A stretch of DNA of 64,000 nucleotides from WTJD01 sp964225175 (GCA_964225175.1 CAXQNK010000105.1:33725-97724), one strand, 5' to 3'. Counted from the first letter of the stretch, positions 7,713-17,450 are shown. The notes: a model not told the origin generated them from the sequence alone. Numbers and translations: made by a program.

Positions 7713-9905
7713 TTACCGTGCCTCGAACTGCAGTTCGTAGAATGCGAGCCCCAACATTCGACGATCAGGGCTGACGTTCAGTTGGGATGGTGATATTGCG
7801 TCGGGTAATTCAACGCTAATGCGCGTCGAACCATCCGCCATGAGCAGACCGGCGGGTATCTCCACTTCAATCATCTGGAATTCACCTTTCTCCAGTGAGA
7901 AACGGGAAATTTCTGAACCGCCAACGCGCACGGTTACTCTTTGGCTGTCAATTAGCCCCGGCGCCAAGAAGGGTTTGACCCTCGCGCTCAGCAAGATATC
8001 GGTCTGCGTCTTCTCAAAGGGAATCAACAGGCTGGCTGCTTTACCATTGGTCCAAGTGATTGCCTTGTCCGTGCTCATGGCCCATCCGCTCTCAATGAAT
8101 GCCCTGAAGGTTCCCTCGGTACCAAAGCTCAACCTGGTCCCGAAGATATACTTTTCTCGGTCATTCAGAGGGTTGACCTCGTGTTCCGAACGAATGTCCC
8201 AGGCCGTAAGATCATAAACGCTGCCCCTGATTTCATACTCCGTAAACTGATCAAACCTGTCTTTTGCCGCGGCGTCATTTCGATGGATCAGGCTGTTATA
8301 AAAATAACGCGATCTGTTTTTACTGCTGCCCTCAGCAAATAAGCGAGTGCCCGGAAAGTTCGGTTCCAATCCGAGTAGATCAAGAATCGTCGCCGGAATA
8401 TCGCTTAACTCGGCCCAGGTATCCGAAATGTGGAGTCTCCCTTGAGCATACGGTGGCTTTATCAGTAGCAGGGGTAAGGGATTACCCCAAAGTCGGTCGA
8501 GGGCCTTACTGCTGTCGACTGTATTTCCGTCGGATGTTTTCAGGTCAAAACCCACACCGCCGCCATGATCGCTGTGGATCAGGATCAAGGACTCGTCGTA
8601 AACTCCGAGTTCCATCAATCTGCGCACAAAATTCAGCGAGTTTTCAAGCGTGCAGAGAGACTGAGCGGCTGTATTTTCGAAGGTATATTCCACTTCATGA
8701 CCAATAAACGAGCAATCCTCTCTGGTGACAAGCGGCGCATGAGGCGTCACCAGGTGAATGAATTTGTAGCGTGGGCTTCCGTCAATGACAGTAAGCTGAT
8801 CTGTCAGGTCCAGCAGGAACGAGTTGTGCGCAAAGTGTTCAAACTGGGTTCCCGCTCCATTTAACAGAGAAGATAACCACCAGTTACCTGATCTGTAGAC
8901 CAGAGGCTTCAGGAAATGGGGGGTTTGGCGGAACAAAGATACATCCAGCAATTTCGCGACGCTCGTCCGGGTGGCCTCAGATCCGAAACTGTAGGGAGCC
9001 GGCACACGAAAGTAACTGGAGTAAAAACTGCGCGGGGGATTCCACCACACGGGTGTCGCTATATCAATGGAGTATCCTTTCTCGGCCAGTTCGGAGTAAA
9101 TGTTCTGTCCGTTTAGTGCTTGCTCGTGGTAGTGCGATATGGTCGTGTCGAACCGGTAAGGAACTCCCGTCAGACTGGCCGGAATGCTCAGGTACGTGAC
9201 TGGGGAGGACGTTGTTGAGTCTCGGAAAAAGGTGAAACCGGGCAAATCAGCGCCGAGACGGTTTTCCCGCTCTAAAAGACTTTCAAATATGCTGGCCTGA
9301 AAGCCGTCGAGAACCAGATGAAAAACGTTTCCCTGGCTCGAGACGATTGGTAGCTCTGGCGGAAGCGTGTCGCTACCATCAATCCTGCTGGCGGGTTTGT
9401 TCCATTGCAATTGAATGGCACCGGCTGCCTGCAACACGAGCAACAATATCGCGACTTGCCAGCCTTGGCGAAGCAGGACTTGCCGCCATTTTAAAAAAAT
9501 CGCTGCTGCTACCAGCCAGATGGCAAGATCGACCAGGTTGCGCCCACTTTTCGTGAAATCCAGAGGTGTCCCGTCGAGCACACCCACATCCCAAACAAGC
9601 AAGTTTCCATGTGTGTAGGTCACGACACCCAGAAACAGGAAAGTGAGTCTGAGAGTCTGGCCCCAAGGGTTCTTCAGCAGCAGCACAGGAACAAGGAGAA
9701 TCAGGGTCAGGATGAGCCACAGAGACACCAGCCCGCTAACCAGCATTTCCTGAAAGCTCGCAACAAATTCGCCAGAGTTGGAAGCATAAATGTGGAACGT
9801 GCCCAGCAAGCACAGGTTCGTGCTGAGCAGCAGAACCGGCAAGACGGAGCTTAAAAGGTCAAGACGGAGTGCCCCCTTCTCTTTTTTGAGCGAAGAAAAA
9901 TTCAC
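7713..9905 (-). CDS. Membrane sulfatase-family (alkaline phosphatase superfamily) protein
   Basis: Hydrophobic segments fill roughly the first 170 residues, followed by a sulfatase-like domain: VLDGFQASIFESLL near its start, LSIPASLTGVPY, LVTPHAPL, HSDHGGGVGF (metal-binding D-H) and a DIPATILDLLGL ending typical of LTA-synthase/phosphoethanolamine-transferase relatives. The frame is open up to 9977, but the first 24 residues of that version are encoded by repeat copy C, so I prefer the GTG at 9905 (VNFSSLKKEK, 730 residues). The catalytic domain probably faces the periplasm and modifies or degrades an envelope glycan or lipid. Its start remains uncertain because no strong ribosome site precedes the GTG. 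Confidence 0.82.
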   Translation of the reverse strand: MNFSSLKKEKGALRLDLLSSVLPVLLLSTNLCLLGTFHIYASNSGEFVASFQEMLVSGLVSLWLILTLILLVPVLLLKNPWGQTLRLTFLFLGVVTYTHGNLLVWDVGVLDGTPLDFTKSGRNLVDLAIWLVAAAIFLKWRQVLLRQGWQVAILLLVLQAAGAIQLQWNKPASRIDGSDTLPPELPIVSSQGNVFHLVLDGFQASIFESLLERENRLGADLPGFTFFRDSTTSSPVTYLSIPASLTGVPYRFDTTISHYHEQALNGQNIYSELAEKGYSIDIATPVWWNPPRSFYSSYFRVPAPYSFGSEATRTSVAKLLDVSLFRQTPHFLKPLVYRSGNWWLSSLLNGAGTQFEHFAHNSFLLDLTDQLTVIDGSPRYKFIHLVTPHAPLVTREDCSFIGHEVEYTFENTAAQSLCTLENSLNFVRRLMELGVYDESLILIHSDHGGGVGFDLKTSDGNTVDSSKALDRLWGNPLPLLLIKPPYAQGRLHISDTWAELSDIPATILDLLGLEPNFPGTRLFAEGSSKNRSRYFYNSLIHRNDAAAKDRFDQFTEYEIRGSVYDLTAWDIRSEHEVNPLNDREKYIFGTRLSFGTEGTFRAFIESGWAMSTDKAITWTNGKAASLLIPFEKTQTDILLSARVKPFLAPGLIDSQRVTVRVGGSEISRFSLEKGEFQMIEVEIPAGLLMADGSTRISVELPDAISPSQLNVSPDRRMLGLAFYELQFEAR

Positions 9906-10035
9906 GGATAGGAAGTATAAACCACCTTTTTTGGAATTCAGCCCGATATCAGTGGCCTCGGACCTGCGATATTGCATAACCTAACAAGAGCTGATCCGCC
10001 GGGCTCGCTGGCGCCAGTTCATCACGTTCATGCTT
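9906..10035 (-). repeat. Intergenic repeat, copy C (longest)
   Basis: Plus strand starts GGATAGGAAGTATAAACCAC, then AATTCAGCCCGATATCAGTG, a GCATAACCTAACAAGAGCTG block and GATCCGCCGGGCTCGCTGG, ending near the palindrome CTGGCGCCAG. AGCCCG (9940-9945) pairs with CGGGCT (10000-10005). It sits directly before the sulfatase gene and after the groEL terminator. Confidence 0.78.
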
Positions 10036-10100
10036 CGGCAGTTGCACGGGTTTGTCTGCAGCATACTGGCGCGGTTGCCTGTCGGTAATGCGCAGGGGCA

Positions 10101-10133
10101 AAAAGAAAACCCCGCCGAAGCGGGGTTTCTTTT
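10101..10133 (-). terminator. groESL terminator
   Basis: CCCCGC (10110-10115), loop CGAA, GCGGGG (10120-10125), flanked by A and T runs on both sides, so the minus strand reads GCGGGG followed by TTTTCTTTTT. It lies about 120 bases past the groEL stop. The stretch 10140-10253 between it and groEL holds nothing else. Confidence 0.85.
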
Positions 10134-10253
10134 CTCTCACCGGGTGGAATCTGGTGAGAACAAATGGTTCGTGGGAAGGCGCTGGAGCCCTGGGTAATGA
10201 CCGTCGAAGCAGGTGAACGGCAACGCCCCCACGGGGCATTTGGGCCAGCAGAT

Positions 10254-11894
<1,641 letters not shown>

Positions 11895-11933
11895 GGTTGA
11901 TTCCTCAAGTCTATAATTTCAGCGGGAGCCTGA

Positions 11934-12224
11934 TCAGGATTCGATCACGGCCATGATGTCTTCTTCACGCATGACGAGCAGTTCCTCGCCATCCACTTTG
12001 ACTTCGGTGCCGGAATATTTTCCGAAAAGCACCGTGTCGCCGACCTGGACATCAAGGGCACGTTTGTCCCCGTTTTCCAGGATCTTGCCGTTCCCTGCAG
12101 CGAGCACCTCGCCGCGGACGGGTTTCTCAGTGGCCGAGTCGGGAATAACGATCCCGCCGGCGGACATGCGCTCTTCTTCCATGCGCTTAACAATCACACG
12201 GTCGTGTAAAGGACGAAGTTTCAT
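11934..12224 (-). CDS. groES: Co-chaperonin GroES
   Basis: A 96-residue co-chaperonin (MKLRPLHDRVIVKRMEEE at the start, mobile loop SATEKPVRGEVLAAGNG, and KYSGTEVKVDGEELL near the end) that caps the GroEL cavity. ATG 12224 is the family start and has GGGAG 10 bases upstream; a longer frame from 12251 has no support. I looked for a sigma-32 promoter (CTTGAAA with CCCCAT) and for the CIRCE inverted repeat in 12225-12451 and saw neither, so its heat control is not evident from sequence. The upstream region is AT-rich next to the gene. Confidence 0.98.
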   Translation of the reverse strand: MKLRPLHDRVIVKRMEEERMSAGGIVIPDSATEKPVRGEVLAAGNGKILENGDKRALDVQVGDTVLFGKYSGTEVKVDGEELLVMREEDIMAVIES

Positions 12225-12451
12225 TGGAAGTTCTCCCAAAATCTGTTCCAAACTAAAATAAATTAAATGTCACCGACACAATTCTTGGACTGTGTCGTGT
12301 GCATGCCTTCCTCAGGCCCAACTCTCGTTGAATCTGAGGCCTGCGCACGATATGGAGCCCTGCCTGGGTCATTTCAAGTGCCTGGAGCCGGAATTTCGCA
12401 GCGTTCCGGAGCATGAGCTTTTGCTTTGCAACCCGGCCGGGACACAAGTTT

Positions 12452-12805
12452 CTAGCCCGAGCCTTCCGCCTCGCTTGCACAGCCGATACACAGCAAGGCT
12501 ACCGGATCCGCCTCGAGGCGCAACGGATTGATGGGATTTCCGCAGGCATCGCACTCGCCGTAGCGGCCGTGTTCGATGCGCTCGAGCGCGAAGGCCACCC
12601 CTTTCAGCAAGCTGCGCCGGCGCTCACCCGTGGCCCTTGATAATGCCTGACCCTGTAGTGCATCCATGCGCGAGAGCCGCCCGACTCGGGCCTGGTCAAG
12701 CTCAACAGGTCGTTCTGTTTCCCGGCCGGTTTCGTCCGCAATACGCAGCGCCGCCTGGAGTTCCAGCAGCTGTGTTTTCAATTGTTGCAAGGTTTCTGAA
12801 TCCAT
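12452..12805 (-). CDS. DksA/TraR-type zinc-finger protein
   Basis: A 117-residue protein with an N-terminal helical hairpin (residues 1-75) and a C-terminal four-cysteine zinc finger, CDAC followed by CIGC, as in DksA and TraR. These bind in the RNA polymerase secondary channel and alter initiation, often with ppGpp. It lacks the clear DxxDxA coiled-coil-tip motif of true DksA, so it is probably a paralogue of the short RNAP-binding group. It lies between groES and the DUF456 gene on the same strand, with a 30-base gap upstream. Confidence 0.85.
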   Translation of the reverse strand: MDSETLQQLKTQLLELQAALRIADETGRETERPVELDQARVGRLSRMDALQGQALSRATGERRRSLLKGVAFALERIEHGRYGECDACGNPINPLRLEADPVALLCIGCASEAEGSG

Positions 12806-12835
12806 GAGGCTCGCGTGACCCTTAATGCGCTTCAG

Positions 12836-13327
12836 CTAGGCACCCAGTATGAACTGGAAAAGGAAGATTCCGACCATGAAAAACGCTATGCCCAGTTTCG
12901 CCGCAGTCCCGACGATGACTCCGAGCCAGGCGCCATAGCCTGCACGTCCCGCATCATCCAGTGTTCTTCCGGTGCTCAGCTCAGCAATGACAGCGCCAAG
13001 AAACGGGCCCAGAATGATCCCTGGTAGCCCGAAAAACATTCCAACGATGGCGCCCACCGTCGCGCCCCAAAACGCCTTCTGGCTTGCGCCGAGGCGCTTT
13101 GCGCCGAGGGCGGCGGCAAGAAAATCGACTAACCAGGCCAGGGCGGTTAAGCCGCCAAGAATTGCAATGGTTGCGCCGCCTACCAGCTGAAAACCTTCCG
13201 CCCAGGCAGCGAGCAGCAATCCGCCAAAAATCAGCGGGATTCCGGGCAGCGCGGGAATAACCGTCCCTACAAGCCCACCGAGCACAATCAGTGCAGACAG
13301 TATCCACCAGAGTATTTGCCAGTCCAT
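12836..13327 (-). CDS. DUF456 family inner-membrane protein
   Basis: About 163 residues from the ATG at 13327 (MDWQILWWIL); a longer frame to 13429 adds 34 residues of non-protein-like sequence. It has four to five hydrophobic helices rich in Gly and Ala, including GTVIPALPGIPLIFGGLLLAAW, the DUF456 pattern of small-residue repeats. Function is unknown for the family. Its 5' region faces the ACT-domain gene, which is divergent. Confidence 0.85.
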   Translation of the reverse strand: MDWQILWWILSALIVLGGLVGTVIPALPGIPLIFGGLLLAAWAEGFQLVGGATIAILGGLTALAWLVDFLAAALGAKRLGASQKAFWGATVGAIVGMFFGLPGIILGPFLGAVIAELSTGRTLDDAGRAGYGAWLGVIVGTAAKLGIAFFMVGIFLFQFILGA

Positions 13328-13518
13328 ATTCAGATGGAATGGGGCCCACCCCGGAGCGAAACAAGTCTGCCACTGGTTCGGGATCGGTATTGCATGTTCT
13401 TCCAGGCGGGCGGGGCGGGCTTGAGCCAAACAGTGGTTTTACGGGCCTGGCTCAGGTTTTCGGAGACGGTGTCTTCCTGGTGCGGTATGCTGACCCAATC
13501 AGAAAACGGAGGAGAGCG

Positions 13519-13917
13519 TTGGAATTAAAAGGCCTTACGATCGTCCAGGACAATCGCCCGGGTCTGCTGGCGGAAGTGACCACCCTGCTGGAGTCAAAGG
13601 GCATCAATATAAGCTCAATCGGGGGAGAAACTGTCGAGGCGGTCGCAGCTCTGCATCTCATTGCCACGCCCTATCAGGATTGCCTTAAGGTGCTCTCTGA
13701 TGCCGGCTTCAAAGTGTTTACCAACGAACAAATCATTATTCGGCTGAGAGATGAGCCGGGCGCTCTCGCCTCCGTTTCCCGGCAGTTGGCCAACGACCAG
13801 GTTGACATCAGGAGCATTCATTTTGTGGATCGGGCTGAAGATGTCTGCGTCTTTGCCCTGGTGACGGGAAACGATTTTCGGGCCCGACAGCTTCTGCGGG
13901 AAGTGTTGGTCTCCTGA
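13519..13917 (+). CDS. Tandem ACT-domain protein
   Basis: About 132 residues made of two ACT domains: ELKGLTIVQDNRPGLLAEVTTLLESKGINISSI, described here by its pattern of D-x-P-G-L-L then G-I-N, and a second starting at the FTNEQIIIRLRDEPGALASV stretch. ACT domains bind small ligands, usually amino acids. I prefer the TTG at 13519 because GGAGGAGAG sits just upstream; the longer frame from 13291 is mostly antisense to the DUF456 gene. No catalytic domain is attached, so it is probably a regulatory or ligand-binding protein. Confidence 0.82.
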   Translation: MELKGLTIVQDNRPGLLAEVTTLLESKGINISSIGGETVEAVAALHLIATPYQDCLKVLSDAGFKVFTNEQIIIRLRDEPGALASVSRQLANDQVDIRSIHFVDRAEDVCVFALVTGNDFRARQLLREVLVS

Positions 13918-14112
13918 GGCGGCAATGCAGTGGCGCTCGAGCGGGCAGTGTTTCGATGCCGGTTACTACTGCCGGGCTGGAATGACGCTCTCGCCATACC
14001 ATCAATGTATATCTGCACTTAATGGGTGAGGAGTATCAGGTGGCGAGGGTGGTTGCACTATTCTAACCCGCGGACCGCTTCAGGAAATCTGCTCACTTGA
14101 ACAGCTCTGAAT
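13918..14112. other. Convergent intergenic gap
   Basis: About 195 bases between the ACT gene and arfB, both of which end here. No strong hairpin with a T run was found and no gene is supported. Confidence 0.4.
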
Positions 14113-14535
14113 TCAGCTGTCTCTCCTCCAGTCCCGGCGGCGGTCAGCCTTGACCCGCCCGCGTCTGGTTTTCAGATCGACCCTGCGCATCCTGGTAGCG
14201 CGGCTAGGCTGAGTCTTTCTGCGTTGCGGTCTCCGGACTAGGCCCCTTCGAAGCAATTGCGACAGGCGTTCGAGCGCATCTTCACGATTGCGCTCCTGGG
14301 TTCTAAATCGCCGGGCTTTGATGTGGATGATGCCATCACGAGCAATTCTTGAATCGGCCAGGCGGAGCAGGCGGGCCTTGCAATATTCCGGAAGAGAGGA
14401 CCGAGTGATGTCAAACCTTAGGTAAATCGCTGAGGACACCTTGTTCACGTTTTGTCCGCCGGGCCCGCTTGAGCGAACGGCGCGCATTTCGATTTCGGCC
14501 ATTGGAACACAGATCTTTGGGCTGATTTGAAGCAA
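14113..14535 (-). CDS. arfB: Alternative ribosome-rescue factor ArfB (peptidyl-tRNA hydrolase)
   Basis: Releases peptides from ribosomes stalled on mRNAs without a stop codon. It has the catalytic GGQ motif (SSGPGGQNVNKVSSA) and the basic C-terminal tail (RRPQRRKTQPSRATRMRR and beyond) that reaches into the mRNA channel. The longer frame from 14619 has an unlikely N-terminus. I use the TTG at 14535, which gives LQISPKI after the initiator, aligns with the E. coli start MLVISNN, and yields 140 residues, the usual length. No good ribosome site is seen. A plus-strand promoter and candidate small RNA begin on the other side at 14607. Confidence 0.9.
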   Translation of the reverse strand: MLQISPKICVPMAEIEMRAVRSSGPGGQNVNKVSSAIYLRFDITRSSLPEYCKARLLRLADSRIARDGIIHIKARRFRTQERNREDALERLSQLLRRGLVRRPQRRKTQPSRATRMRRVDLKTRRGRVKADRRRDWRRDS

Positions 14536-14606
14536 CGGGAGCAACAGGCAATGGACCGATAGGCAGTGTACCAGTTGAGGTCCGAAAAGGCGGGGTAAAA
14601 AATATG

Positions 14607-14635
14607 TTGACATGTACAATAGTTGTATAGATAAT
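14607..14635 (+). promoter_or_regulatory. Near-consensus sigma-70 promoter overlapping a TGTACA half-site
   Basis: TTGACA (14607-14612), 17-base spacer, GATAAT (14630-14635). The spacer opens with TGTACA (14613-14618), the same half-site that is repeated upstream of litR. Transcription should start near 14642. No ORF longer than about ten codons follows before the terminator at 14727-14753, so this promoter seems to make a short RNA. Confidence 0.7.
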
Positions 14636-14641
14636 AAGGCA

Positions 14642-14753
14642 CGTTGAGTTCATTTGTGTATATGTTTCTGTTCTAGACACATCCCCCGGGACTCTGCCTA
14701 TCTCCCTCAGGCAGACCCATGCTTAACCCCGGCCCCCTGCCGGGGTTTTTTTT
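14642..14753 (+). ncRNA. Candidate small RNA (about 110 nt) under a probable light-controlled promoter
   Basis: The unit runs from a near-consensus promoter (14607-14635) to a strong terminator (14727-14753). Inside it TCTGCCT (14693-14699) pairs perfectly with AGGCAGA (14709-14715), leaving a nine-base loop ATCTCCCTC. This C-rich loop could pair with ribosome-binding sites, as in the CU-rich-loop regulators of photo-oxidative stress in Rhodobacter (analogy only). A second C-rich run, ATCCCCCGGG, is upstream at about 14681-14690. No protein frame fits. Expression and targets are untested. Confidence 0.5.
14727..14753 (+). terminator. Strong Rho-independent terminator
   Basis: CCCCGGC (14727-14733), five-base loop, GCCGGGG (14739-14745), then eight T residues. 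It ends the candidate small RNA and insulates the litR promoter region downstream. Confidence 0.88.
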
Positions 14754-14769
14754 GGAGGCCAAAAAAAGT

Positions 14770-14816
14770 TGTACAAAAAGTTTACTTTGTACAGTTTACC
14801 GTTTATGCTATGTACA
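14770..14816 (+). promoter_or_regulatory. Putative LitR/CarH operator and litR promoter
   Basis: TGTACA occurs at 14770, 14788 and 14811, matching the TnnACA half-site known for CarH-type repressors. GTACAAA (14771-14777) and TTTGTAC (14786-14792) form an inverted repeat with an 8-base spacer. TTTACT (14781-14786) and TATGCT (14804-14809) at 17 bases make a weak promoter inside this array. A repressor bound here would block litR transcription in the dark and be released by light; this is inferred from the family. Confidence 0.5.
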
Positions 14817-14854
14817 CATTATGAATCGAAAATATGTGAAACAACGTACATTTT

Positions 14855-15778
14855 ATGGCGACCAACCCTGACAGTGAGGCGGGTACTTTCTTCCCCATCA
14901 GGACAGTCTCGGACCTGACGGGCGTTAACCCGATTACACTGCGTGCCTGGGAGCGGCGGTACGGCCTGCTGAGGCCGATCCGAAAAGAAAGTGGGCACCG
15001 TCTCTACACGCAGGAACACATCGATCTTGTCAACCAGGTCGTGGGCCTGCTTGACCGGGGCATGCGCATCGGCCAGGTCAAGGCGCACCTTGACGCCCGG
15101 GATGAGGCCAACGCAAGTCAGGGCGAAGGTGACATTTGGCGCCGCTACCGAGACAAAATGGTGGCGGCAGTCATCTGTTTCGATGAGGGCAGCCTCGAAG
15201 AAACGTACGGTGAGGCCTTATCGCTCTATCCGGTTTCCACGGTCACAGAGCGATTGGTTACCCCCCTGCTGAAGGAACTGGGTCGGCGGTGGGTCGAAGG
15301 CGAGGGGAGTGTCGCCGAAGAGCACTTCTTCGCCTTTTATTTGCGTAACAAGCTGGGCGCGCGTTTCCATCACCGGTTCAGGACTACCCGTGGCACACGC
15401 CTGCTGATGGCTTGCCTTCCGGGGGACCGGCATGAGACGGGCCTGCTGCTCTTTGCCCTGGCCGCCAACGATGCGGGATTTGATACCACCTTGTTGGGTG
15501 CGGACATGCCGCTGGAAGAGTTGCCGGCCGCCGTCAAAAAAACAGCGAGTCGGGCCGTGATTCTCTCAGGAACGCTGCAGCCGACCGCTGAAGTGCTCGA
15601 GCGAGAGCTGCCTGCCTTGGTGCGCAACCTGGCTGTGCCGCTATACATCGGCGGGCAGGCTTCCACCCGGGCTGCCGATGCAATTCGCCGGGCCGGCGCC
15701 GAGGTGTTGGGTATCGATATTCAACAGGGCATCAGCCGGTTGATCGATAAGACCGCTCCGCTCGGGGCCGTTGTCTAA
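14855..15778 (+). CDS. litR: MerR-family B12-dependent light-sensing transcriptional regulator (LitR/CarH type)
   Basis: A 307-residue regulator. Residues 12-82 form a MerR winged helix (TLRAWERRYGLLRPIR). Residues 95-180 form the cobalamin cap, with W146-x9-E156-H157 as in CarH. Residues 181-300 form the B12-binding Rossmann domain with DRHETG at 191-196, where His193 is the expected lower cobalt ligand. In this family adenosylcobalamin holds the protein as a DNA-bound tetramer in the dark, and light breaks the Co-C bond and frees the promoter. It heads the operon that follows, with an 11-base gap. The ATG at 14855 has no clear ribosome site. Confidence 0.93.
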   Translation: MATNPDSEAGTFFPIRTVSDLTGVNPITLRAWERRYGLLRPIRKESGHRLYTQEHIDLVNQVVGLLDRGMRIGQVKAHLDARDEANASQGEGDIWRRYRDKMVAAVICFDEGSLEETYGEALSLYPVSTVTERLVTPLLKELGRRWVEGEGSVAEEHFFAFYLRNKLGARFHHRFRTTRGTRLLMACLPGDRHETGLLLFALAANDAGFDTTLLGADMPLEELPAAVKKTASRAVILSGTLQPTAEVLERELPALVRNLAVPLYIGGQASTRAADAIRRAGAEVLGIDIQQGISRLIDKTAPLGAVV

Positions 15779-15789
15779 GGACCTCCAAG

Positions 15790-16890
15790 ATGGCGCGAGT
15801 ATTTCCCTCTGCAGATTCCCTGACTCCGCGCAACTCGGGCCCGATCGGCTGGGCCGAACTTGGCCTCGTGCCAGACTCGGTCATCAGGGCTGCCATTCGC
15901 CGCCTCAACAGGCAGCGACTGGTGGAAATAAGCGCTGCAAACGTCGAGGCCAGTTCATCGCAACTCAACGCGTTTGTGGACCACATGCGCGCAGCGCCGG
16001 TCGCTCTCGTACCCGACTTGGCCAACGAACAACACTACGAAGTGCCGGCATCGTTTTTCGGTCATGTCATGGGCTTGCATCGAAAATACAGCTGTTGTTT
16101 CTGGCCTGACAAGGACAGTTCGCTTGATGGCGCTGAGTCAGCCGCCCTGGCCATCACCAGCGAACGGGCCGGTCTGGAGGATGGACAAAACATTCTCGAG
16201 CTTGGCTGTGGGTGGGGCTCGCTCACATTGTGGGTTGCAGAGCATTATCCGAACAGTCGAATTCTTGGGGTTTCCAATTCGAGCAGCCAGCGGGAGTACA
16301 TCACGGAACAGGCACGCCAACGCGGGCTGAACAACGTTGAGATTATGACCTGCGATATGAACCAGTTCGATGCCGGGCGTCAATTCGACAGGGTTGTATC
16401 CATCGAAATGTTTGAACATATGAGGAACTACGAGGAGATGTTCAAACGAGTGGCCGGCTGGCTCAATGACCGCGGGCGTTTTTTTATGCACGTATTCTGC
16501 CATCGAAGTACGGCCTATCCGTTCGAGGACAATGGTCCATCTGACTGGATGAGCCGTCACTTTTTCTCCGGCGGAATGATGCCCTCCGCTGACCTGCCGC
16601 TGAGATTCCAGCGTCATCTGAAGCTGGAACGCCAATGGCTTTGGAACGGCTGTCATTACGAGAAAACGGCAAATGCCTGGCTGCGAAACATGGATCAGCA
16701 CCGCGGTGACATCATGCCCATTCTGGAAAACACTTACGGTTCGTCAGACGCTGCCATGTGGTTTCAGCGCTGGCGTATTTTTTTCATGGCGTGCGCGGAG
16801 CTTTTTGGGCATGACGAGGGCCGCGAGTGGTTCGTGAGCCATTACCGGTTTAAGCCCCACACCGGCACTTCGGGGAGCGACAAGCGATGA
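15790..16890 (+). CDS. Cyclopropane-fatty-acid-synthase-like SAM methyltransferase (UfaM-like group)
   Basis: A 366-residue methyltransferase with the SAM motif ILELGCGWGS at about 134-144 and SIEMFEHMRNYEEM later, as in the CFA synthase clan. Compared with the classical CFA synthase at 21770 it lacks the HYDLGN motif, showing SCCFWPDKDSSL instead, and it is shorter. Relatives in light- or singlet-oxygen-induced gene sets include the furan-fatty-acid methylase UfaM; that specific match is a guess. It shares the operon with a desaturase and an FAD oxidoreductase, which suits acyl-chain methylation in the membrane. Overlaps the next gene by four bases. Confidence 0.87.
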   Translation: MARVFPSADSLTPRNSGPIGWAELGLVPDSVIRAAIRRLNRQRLVEISAANVEASSSQLNAFVDHMRAAPVALVPDLANEQHYEVPASFFGHVMGLHRKYSCCFWPDKDSSLDGAESAALAITSERAGLEDGQNILELGCGWGSLTLWVAEHYPNSRILGVSNSSSQREYITEQARQRGLNNVEIMTCDMNQFDAGRQFDRVVSIEMFEHMRNYEEMFKRVAGWLNDRGRFFMHVFCHRSTAYPFEDNGPSDWMSRHFFSGGMMPSADLPLRFQRHLKLERQWLWNGCHYEKTANAWLRNMDQHRGDIMPILENTYGSSDAAMWFQRWRIFFMACAELFGHDEGREWFVSHYRFKPHTGTSGSDKR

Positions 16891-17450
16891 CTCGAGTATT
16901 AATCAATTTTATTTGTTTCCAGCTCGGCTGGTTTGCATGCGTCATCAGCGCGGCCGAGGGCGTTCCAGTTGTCGGGTTGGCCATGGCTGCCGCCGCCGTT
17001 GGTTTGCACCTGTTTCTTGCCCGCGACGCCCAGGCGGAGGGGTTGCTGGTTGTGTTTGCCGTGATCATAGGCCTGGGCTACGACAGTCTGCTGGTGGCTT
17101 CCGGCTGGATTCGTTACCCGAGCGGTATGGTCATTCCCGGCCTGGCACCCTACTGGATTCTTGCCATCTGGGCGCTTTTCGCAACCACGCTAAACCTGTC
17201 CATGGCCTGGCTGCGCGATCGTTTGTGGCTTGCAGCGGCCTTGGGGGCCTTGTTTGGACCCCTGAGTTATCTCGGCGGCGGGCGTCTTGGAGGGCTGGAA
17301 TTTCTGCAGTCCACGGCCGCATTGACAGCGCTCTCTGCGGGTTGGGCTGTACTGATGCCCCTGATGCTGATGCTTTCGGTGCGCTTTGACGGAACTGCGA
17401 GAGTTGCGGAAATGGAATTGGTGTCTTCCGCCCAGAGGCAGGAGTCGTGA
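16887..17450 (+). CDS. DUF2878 family membrane protein
   Basis: A 187-residue protein with five or six hydrophobic helices, so it is an inner-membrane protein. The stretch GLGYDSLLVASGWIRYPSG with PGLAPYWILAIWALFATTLN after it fits DUF2878, a family of unknown function that is often linked to the other genes of this operon. It overlaps its neighbours by four bases on each side (ATGA and GTGA), which suggests translational coupling. Confidence 0.85.
   Translation: MTRVLINFICFQLGWFACVISAAEGVPVVGLAMAAAAVGLHLFLARDAQAEGLLVVFAVIIGLGYDSLLVASGWIRYPSGMVIPGLAPYWILAIWALFATTLNLSMAWLRDRLWLAAALGALFGPLSYLGGGRLGGLEFLQSTAALTALSAGWAVLMPLMLMLSVRFDGTARVAEMELVSSAQRQES

Noticed and set aside
6178..10035. Integron attC sites in the triple repeat
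   Set aside because: Copy C contains GTTAGGT on the minus strand, which fits GTTRRRY, but copy B has GTTACCT at the same point and no matching RYYYAAC at the other end; no integrase is nearby.
12225..12451. Sigma-32 promoter or CIRCE element for groES
   Set aside because: Neither CTTGAAA-CCCCAT nor TTAGCACTC-N9-GAGTGCTAA is present in this interval.
14642..14753. Short coding frame in place of the small RNA
   Set aside because: The longest start-to-stop frames are about ten codons, without ribosome sites; one frame running past the terminator overlaps litR out of frame and looks random.
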